Assembly (NCBI GenBank): GCA_020466095.1
Contig: CM035807.1
Coordinates: forward strand, 105,396,227 to 105,460,226
From: Chlorops oryzae
Taxonomy: Eukaryota; Arthropoda; Insecta; Diptera; Chloropidae
Reading direction: 5' to 3'
Length of the DNA stretch: 64,000 nt
Positions 12,201 through 21,200 of this stretch are shown here, in pieces. A program made the position numbers and the translations under genes. Positions within the stretch are counted from its first letter, which is position 1. Each line of letters opens with the position of its first letter. Below the pieces are notes generated by a model. It was not told where the DNA came from and did not search any database. It saw only the letters and a program-made list of their open reading frames with translations.

Positions 12201-15200
12201 GGACTGCCACGCCTACTTTGGGTTTAACGCTATTCCTTAACGAAAGTTGGAGATTTTACATGTTTTTGTTTCCTACCTAGTATTATATGGAATTTTCACA
12301 TAAATTAAAGAATTTTAATTTTTTCCAAAAGCTAAACATTGTTCTTCTCCATTCAAAACAAGATAAAACCCTCAACAGCCTTCCGCGAACTATACCCAAG
12401 TAACAAAAATGTTTATTATCATAACTTAAAGAAGTAGTGAAGAAGGCTACAAAAGGTTTGCACTCCGTCTTTAAGACATATTAAAGTCCAAATTAAGTGC
12501 AAAAGGGCCCATGTGGGCGGTCCGATAGAAGAAATTGAGAAGCGTTTTTCTATCTTAATTGCCACTTAAATAGGAGAGCGAAGTTTCAAGTTCTAGTTTT
12601 TATCTTCTTAAAGGCTTCTTAACTCCAGCACAGCTTATGAGTTTATAAAAACATTATCTATCTCTCTTTATCACATTGATTTAAATACTAATGATAAAAT
12701 GAAACGAAAACATATTTCGCAGTTCTGTCTAAAATTTTATTGACAAGATATTTGTGTTCATCAATGCTATGATAAGTAAAATAAGTGACTTTGGATTTTG
12801 TTCGTTACGCCAAATTGGAGCGATTTTACAAACGCAATGACTTTTACGGTGAAATTACACCCGCAACCCCCTTCAAAATTCACGCGCCTTCATAATTGTT
12901 TGAATTGATGAAATATTTTTGTAAAACAATTACGCTGAAATCAATGCGCTGGTGCTTAAAAATTTGTTTTTATGTGGGGTTTTAGTATATACTTTTCTTA
13001 AGTCAATTAATTTGCAAAGATTTACTCGTAAGCATTTTAAATTTCGTACAATCGTAAGTATTGCTGCAAATTAGAAGGAATACAAATATAATAATTTGAT
13101 TAGGAAAAGTTTAACATCCGAGCGTACACCATTCCCTTCGGTGGTCGACACCGGACTGAAGTGCAGGGTGGCCATAATTTTTTTCCATTTTGACAGCACA
13201 CGTTGATGAAAAACACTTTACTAATTTAAGTACGATATTCGAAGTATTAAATACGTCCCATCATACCGATTTAATGCTTCGAATATGGCTACTAATTTCA
13301 GAACCATCTAAGACTGCTTTAAGAAGGATATTAAATACCAATTTAAAACCAAAGTGACAGCTCTACTTTAAAACCGATTTAAGTGACATTAAAGAAGCGA
13401 GGATTCAAATACCAAAAACTGATCATATTAAGTTTGAATAAAGAAATGAAATTCCGAATGAATACCACATTTTGCTACTTGGGTATTAGCCTTCGAAATC
13501 ACCGAAAATATCTCACAAATGCATTCCGCTTTGCTGGTAAAGCATGCCAAGTTGAAGTGTGTCATAGGAAGAAATTGATGTTAAATATGTTTTTTTTTAC
13601 ATTGAAATGTCATTAACTTTCGTTACGCCTACATATTCGTAAACAAAAATAATGTTTCATTTATAAATCGTTTCATGTTTTAATTACGTAAGACCTAAAA
13701 GTATGCCCCATTTTTTGTCTTATTGAGCATTTGTATGAAATATTGCTGTGACTTTTGAAATTCAAATCGATGTTACAGAAAAGGTATTAGAAGGTCAATT
13801 TTTTTTGTTTAAATTGAAAGTAGAGACTCGTACCTTTCATTTTAATATAGTAAGAGGGCTAAGCAAGGCAAAGCACATAAAGTTTTTTCAAAAAAAAAAT
13901 GAGAAGTTGATATTTTTTGCTCTAATTTCTGGCAAATTATAATAATTATTCTACTTTTCCAATTAAAAAAATTTTTTTTTTTCATGAAAGAGTAATAGCT
14001 ATATTTCCACCAAAAAATAAAACAATGGCAATAGCTTTGGATTTTCGCATAAAAAATGTTCTCTATTTGGACTACAATTTTAATCTGAAATTTATTGAGT
14101 TTTGATAGTTTTTTTTTTTATTAAAAACATTCAATTTTCATAAAAAAGAATGTCGAATTTCTCATATCCAAACATTTGTTTACAACAGTGAATAATTAAA
14201 ATTTTGAAATTCAAAAGTTGAAAAATCCTATTTTTACCACCGATGCCCCACTGTGTGGCGGCGTACGCGCACTCGGACTGGGAGCAGCGAATCATCGGAA
14301 AAAGCTGTCGAATCTAGTATGCTAATGTTAATTCATTAAACGATTCTTTTATAAACTGAACAATAAGTTGGAATAAAAAATTCTAATTTATTTCATTTAC
14401 ATTTAATTATTGCATGCCGTAAAAATGCATAAAAAAAATAAAAATATATCGCTTTAGAGCACAAATAATGTGTATCAAAGTATGAAGCACTAAAGGAATA
14501 AAGGAATTAATTAAATAAAAATTAAATGAAACTTGATTTTCTAAAAGTCTCGAAAGGCGTGAAGCTTTAAAATTTCGCAATTTTATGCAAGGATTTGTGT
14601 TATTTTTTTTTTTATTTTTATTAAAGGCACACAAGTTTTCGTATAGTAGTCTGCCATATGGCATGCTAACGTATGATTACGATTAATTACTCATACGTCA
14701 GGGGGTGCCCATTTGAAGGTACAATTGAGAGAGACAATAAATGGACTGTGAAAAAATAATGAAATTTTTAATTGTTGTTTTAAACAAAATGCAATAAAGA
14801 CCTTAAGGGGAGAAGCAAAGGAGCAAATTTTGTTTTTGTCGGGTCTAAAATGGGTTAAGTCAAAACAAATTGATATACTACGTGCTGCAGGTTCTATGTA
14901 AACAATCGCTGAACGCTTTTTGTATACAAAACGGACAAATTTTTTTTGTTTTTGGTGGCTTGTTTATAGAAGTATATTATATGAAAATTTAATTATTTTG
15001 TTTGTATTGTCGTCATTGAACAAACTCGTTGGCAATTTTCCAAATCCAAAATTAGCTTTTCAAGAAATATGCATTTCATATATGTACAGTGTAGTCCCTC
15101 TCTGCGGACAAGCCTCTTAAACGGGCATTTTTATACCCAACACAATACACTCTGTGTCGAGGGTATATTGCGTTTGTGTGGTTGTGTGTAACACCCAGAA

Positions 15201-18200
15201 CCAGTCGAGATAGACCATACAAAATATATATAGAAATGATCAGAATCACCAGGAGGTTCGATTTAGACATGTCCGTCTGTCTGTCCGTCTGTTTGTATAC
15301 AGTTATCTTATCGAAGGAGTTGAGCTATCTTGACAAAATTTGGTATGCGTGCTCGCGGCGACATGAGTAAGAACAAGTTCGAGAATGGACCCGATTGGAC
15401 CATTTTTAGGGGTATCTCTAGTACTAGGGTCTATTACGAAAATCACAAAAACTGCTCTAAAATCGAAGTTTTTCAAGATATTTTGATGAAATTTGATATT
15501 TGATCATATTTAAAGGCAAGTAATACGATTTCCAAAAATTTTAAAAGTGGGCGTGGCAGAAGGCCATTTTTTGAAAATTGTCTCCTTCACCCGAAATTCA
15601 AATGGGACTTGAACGAATTTTGGCACTTATGCTTCCTTTGTAGCCATAAACATCCTTCCAAAAAATTTTCTTTGATCGGTCCATTATTAAGGGTACCTCC
15701 AGTACTAGGGTCTGTCACAAAAATCCCAAAACTGCCTCAAAATCGGACTTTTTCGAAATATTTCAATGAAACATAGAATTTGAGCATATATTTAAGCCTC
15801 CGATTAGAATTTTAAAAAAAAATTGAAAAGTGGGCGTGGCAAAGAGGCGGTTTTCATAAAGAAATTTAACAAAAGTCGGTATATGGGGCCCCTAATGGCC
15901 TTAAAAACCTCTTGATATTAAAAATTATTTGAACAAATGTGTCTGTGTCGGGTATTCTATTGTCAGGCTCGCCTCACTATAACACCCTTACTTGTTTTGG
16001 TATGCTTTAGTATTGCTGCTTCTCAAAAAGGTTCTTCGGTCCCCTAGAGGTGTCCGCTTTAGAGAAAGAGAGAGAGTATACTGTGTACTCGCTTAAGAGA
16101 GAGTACTTAAGCGGACACCTACGGGACCGAATATTATGTCCGCTTAACAGAGGTGTCCGGTTTAAGAAGCAGAATCACTGAAACACTCCCAAAAAGTGTT
16201 CGTCTAAGAGGGGTGTCCGCAAGGAGAGAGTACACTGTACTTATATATTGTGATAATAATGTTTATTCCGATAAAATTAACGCAGTTTTTTGTTATTGAT
16301 AAAATTAATTAAATGGAAAATTTATTTTTCTCCATTGCAGAAGAAGAAGCCTATCATTGCTTGGCCGGATTGGTCGGCAGTAAGGAGAAAGTTTTTATCA
16401 ACCAAACAAAATTGTTGCATGAAGTTACATGGAAAACGGTTATGCAAATTGCTAAGAAGCATACGGTAGGTGCCTTAATTAATATATATATATATACATA
16501 TATATATATATTTTTTATCAAATAATATTTTCGATTTTAGAAAAGTGCGGTCACGTATTTCCAACGCATATGCCCCAGTGTTAAGCTTGAACGTATTTTT
16601 ATGGATTGGTGTTGGTGGATATTAGCTGGCCTTCCATTCCAGCATTTAGTACGCATTATGGATTGTTTCTTTCACGAGGGCATCAAAGTACTCTATCGCA
16701 TTGCTCTTGTCATACTCAATCTGTTCTATAAAGAGTGTCAATCAAACAACGAATGGAGTCCCGATAATATTAAAAACGATATCGGTAATGCGTTAATAAA
16801 ATTCTGCAAGAAAATTCCCGTATCACCGACAAAACTACTCCATGCCGCTTTTAGTATTAGAGGATTGAGGTATGTCCCCTATCCGCCATTTGAAATAAAT
16901 GATTGTCTAAAAAAAAATTTTTTTTTGTTTTCCCCCTAGTTCCACATATATTTCTAGAATATTTATGAAGACTGAAATGCTACTGAAAAGTCGCTCCGTA
17001 CTCAATAGTGGATCCAAGCAATTAGTGAAGTCGCGTTCCAGTGATAATCTACCAACGAGTCAATCACAAGTCAATATACAAATGATGTCGCACACACTGA
17101 CCATAAGAGAGGTAAGTTGAAGGGTTACGAAAAATACATTCGACATTCTTATGACTTACAAAAACTCTAATGTCTTCTCACAATCTTCAATTGGAAAATT
17201 GAATTCTTTTTTGTACCATTAAAAAAAAAAAAAAAACTAATAACAATCTCGATGAAATAATGGTCAGTGTTCATTCCTCCTCTCTCTTTTGAGTTTCTCC
17301 CCACAAATTCCTCTTCAATAAAATTTAAAAAATAAAAACATTGCCTATACCTATACTATTTAATTCTTCATTGCTGGGAAAATTTTTTAAGATCACGCTC
17401 TCTATCTTATAGCAAATAAAATTTTTATATACACACACACTGAATTATTCTTACTTTTTTTTTTTTGTCAATTTTTTCTTGAAATGTCGACACATTTCAG
17501 AAGATGTACACCGAGACCTGTCGCAATTTGGTATGAGGCTTGCTTGTTGTAAAAAATTTTGTTAGCTCATAAGTGCCTAATTCCAAAAAAAAAAAAAATA
17601 AAAATAATAAAAAAATTATAATAATAATGTTCACTTACTAAAAAAAAAAAAAAAAAATTAAAAATTAAAGAATAACTCCTTTTTTGTATGAGTTTCGTCA
17701 GATTACTTTATTTTTACTAAAACTAAAACTCTATAATAGAATTTTTTTCTTTTGAGGCTGTACAAAATTTCTTCTATTTCTAAGAGCAAAATTTTGGTTT
17801 GGCTTCCTCTTACCTCGCTGTCTCTCTCTCACTCTCTCTTTCTCTATTCGAAACGCTTTATTTCTCTTTTCTTATAATAATCAACAGAAATTTAGCTTTA
17901 ACTTCCGCTTCCTTCGACAAAGCTTTTTTGCCTTTTCTTTCATTTTTGCTTCAAACTCGAGATTGTTTAAAGAAAATTCGATGTTAAAAAAAAACATTTT
18001 AATAAAAAAAGACAAAAAAAAAGAAGAAAAATCGCACCGCATTCATACAAAAAAGTTTGTAAAATTAATTAAAAATTCAATTCTTTTCTATTTTATTTAT
18101 TGCTGCCTTAAACATGTGACGAATAAATTAATTCATCGACTTCTATTTCTTTCGAAATCATTTGCTTTTTTTTTTTTTTTTGGGTTGAATTTGTTTCTCC

Positions 18201-21200
18201 TTTACATCTTTTGAAAACGGTCATTTCATACTTTTTCATCAATCCTTTCGTCTCCCCATTTGATTTTCCGTCCGAAATTCCTTTCGCTTTTTTTTTTTGT
18301 ATTCATTTTTCTGTAAAATTTAAATTTCCCAAAGGGCGAGAAATCGCCTGGTCATAGAGCAATCGCTATGGGGGTCTATCCCATACATAATCTTAAATCT
18401 CAAGTCTGTCCCAATGAAGATGTAAGTGTGAATATTGTGTATTTAAGAAAAATTTTTTTGAACTTTTATTTCATTTTTTTGTCCTTTGAACTTTTCTCTA
18501 TTTTCTCAGAAAAAAAAAATTTTCTTCTCATAATTATTTAATTCTTCTCTCAATTAGATTTTGAATATCCCCTATTGAATTTTGGTTATTTTTTTTTTTT
18601 TCCTTCAAATCTTAAATATTGATATTTAAAAAGCTTAAGTGTACAATTACTTCAACAATTCTAAGTGTATGGGGTTGTAAGTTCGGCTTAATGTTCATCC
18701 TTTTTGGTGTAGGACGTCTTTAGGTATATACATCCTTTCAATGAAGGTTTTTCCCGCCAAAATAGTTATCAATACCAGTATTAATCCATCTGTGTGTTGA
18801 ATTATCAGAATTCAAATAAATCACGGTATTTGTCATGATTTGTCGCTACTTCCTTGTCCACTATAAAAAAAACAATTTAGGTTCTTTCGTCTGAACCTGC
18901 CCTGTAGTCAGTCGAGCCCACCACAAAACTAACGATTTCACCAGTCACTGGTTGCGGGAAACAGTCCCTCGCCTATCCACAACGCTGTCGAATTTAACAT
19001 GGCGATGTCATTGTCAGAGGCAGGTCCTATATCTTTAGCCTACCATTTCCATAGCGAACAAAGACATGTGGTTTCCCTAGTGGGAAAGAGCAGGTATTAG
19101 GGGATCAATTCGCAGCTGAATGGCCATAGGGTTTCAGGGCATAGAGGAGGAACGGATAAATAAAATAGACCTCCAAATCAGATTAAATACGTAGGAGCGG
19201 ATTAAGACTATTTTCCGCCCCAGGGAGTTGCGATTTTGCCACCTCAGACAGCAGACCAATTTTCGCTTTTCTGTTATTGATGCATTGACGTTTAGAATTT
19301 GCCGCCCTAGGCACCTACCTATGTTGCCTATTCGGAAAATCCGCCAGTTCTGTCAGAAATGAAAAACTTCATATAAAAATTCACTAAAGAAAATTTCTGA
19401 TTCATTTCTGAAGCGTTTTTTATATGAAATTTTGCATTTCCTGATAAAGCTGGAGAGAGCCCCATACTCACCAACTGTGAGACAAATCCTTCCTAGATTT
19501 GATTTGAAAAGATTATAGCCTGTCTATTGTTCTATCTTGTTGTGACTAGTAAAATGGCTAGTCACCAAAGGCAGGACACATACTATATTTCGGTGGCGAT
19601 CCACTGATGACTACAGAGTGCTTTCGTAAAGCCGCTGCCAAAAAGACTACTATCCAAACTGAACATGAAAGAAACCCAAAGAATAAAGGCTCTCTAGAAT
19701 CTAAAACTTTTATTGCCCGAGATTCACAAATCCACATTTTTTCAACGTAATGAATTTTGCCAACTCATTCTGAAAACTCCAACCATTTTCCATTCTTTCG
19801 ATTCCACACTCTTTCAAAGACTAAGCTAATTGTACACTTAAGCTTTTTTTTTGAATCCTTTTTACTTATGAAATGGAATGAACGAAATGGAATATTACGC
19901 AAATGAATTATTATTCTCTTTTTGAGCGACTAGAGAACGAAAAGTCGACTTTTCTCGAACTCGAAGCTTAATAATTTGATTTCCTGGCGGCTACCTCTTT
20001 AAGTGTCCTTTTAAAAAGCTAATAGATCGTAACGTACTCTTCTGCAACCAGTGCCCCGAATTTATGTACATCCGCTGTCGAAGTAATGTGTTCGTAAAAA
20101 ATGTTTTTATTTTATTTTTTTTTTTTTGTACTAATTTATGAAGTAAGGAATATCGTTAAAAATAAAATATAATATATATATATATATGTTATCTAATAAA
20201 TTGGTACTTAAAATTGATGCTCTTCATACATTATAGAATTTCAATTTTACGGGAGTCCAATGTTTGGCAAATTTACTGCAGGAAACTCATTTTGTAAGCA
20301 TACATTAAAAAAAAAAAACTATTGGCTGTGTGACTAAATGTTGCCCCGAATTCTATTTGGCAATTGACTTCCATTTTGGCGCCATTCCATTTAAGCGTGT
20401 AACAGTAAAAGGAAATTCTCTCCCGTTTTCCTTATGTAGTTGATAATAGCTTTAAATAAAAAATATAAAAAAATATATATATAAAAACTTCCCAAGCAAA
20501 AACACCCTCCAACATTGAAACCACATCACCAAACACAAAAATCAAATCAAACAAATCACACAACATACCAAAAATCACCACACAACAACAACAAAAACAA
20601 TAACAATACCAACAACGAACTCTTGTACAGTTAAAGAGGATTTATTTTATCCTTAAAATGCAATAAAAAAAAAAACACATATTTTCAATTATTGCTGCAT
20701 GAAACTTTTTTTTTTGAGGCATGTATTGTGCTAGTCCAATATGAACTAAAAATCTGTTTCTTTGGTAATGCTACTTAAATTGCAGGTCCTTAAATGTATA
20801 TACATATATGTATGTATTTAAAGGTCCAGTGTATGTGTCCTTTGAGTTGTTTCTATATATTTATAAGGTTTTTTTTTTGCCGCAAAATGAAAAATTCCCG
20901 ATTTTCTAATAATTTTTGTTTCCATTTCGATTAGCTCTTTACACTCTGGTCATGGTTGCCAGTCAGAATAACAATGTACCAGCCCGTACTGCTCTACACT
21001 ACGGAGGAACACGGTTGCTCATTGACAACGTTTTATGTACGCGTGGAACAGCATGAACCAACGTTGATGATGATCAAAACGTGCAATAATGAGGTGAGAA
21101 AAAACGTACATACCTACAGTCGACTCTCGTTAGTTTGAAACGAAACTCGAGGGACTCTTAAAATCAGGGACGTGAACCGGCATTGAAATGAACCGGGTTT

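Larger units (their letters stand above)
3274..16340 (+). other. Large sky intron (13 kb)
   Basis: The interval is bounded by donor GTAAGT at 3274 and acceptor TCCATTGCAG ending at 16340. No coding exon is recognised within it. Contents listed separately are the ATATCA microsatellite, a repeat of the GTGGGCGTGGC family at 6960-7541, the 17-bp minisatellite at 9313-9903, an inverted-end candidate element at 11949-14253, and the nested elements at 15087-16237. Minor tracts are (GT)n near 6079-6099, poly-T near 6440, (TA)n near 7444-7463, and CT-rich runs at about 10540-10735 (TCTCTC). Confidence 0.65.

Noticed and set aside
20820..20870. Short palindrome GGTCC...TTTAAAGGTCC upstream of the TLDc exon
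   Set aside because: The inverted repeat is mainly a simple ATGTATAT run; not enough to call an element or regulatory hairpin.
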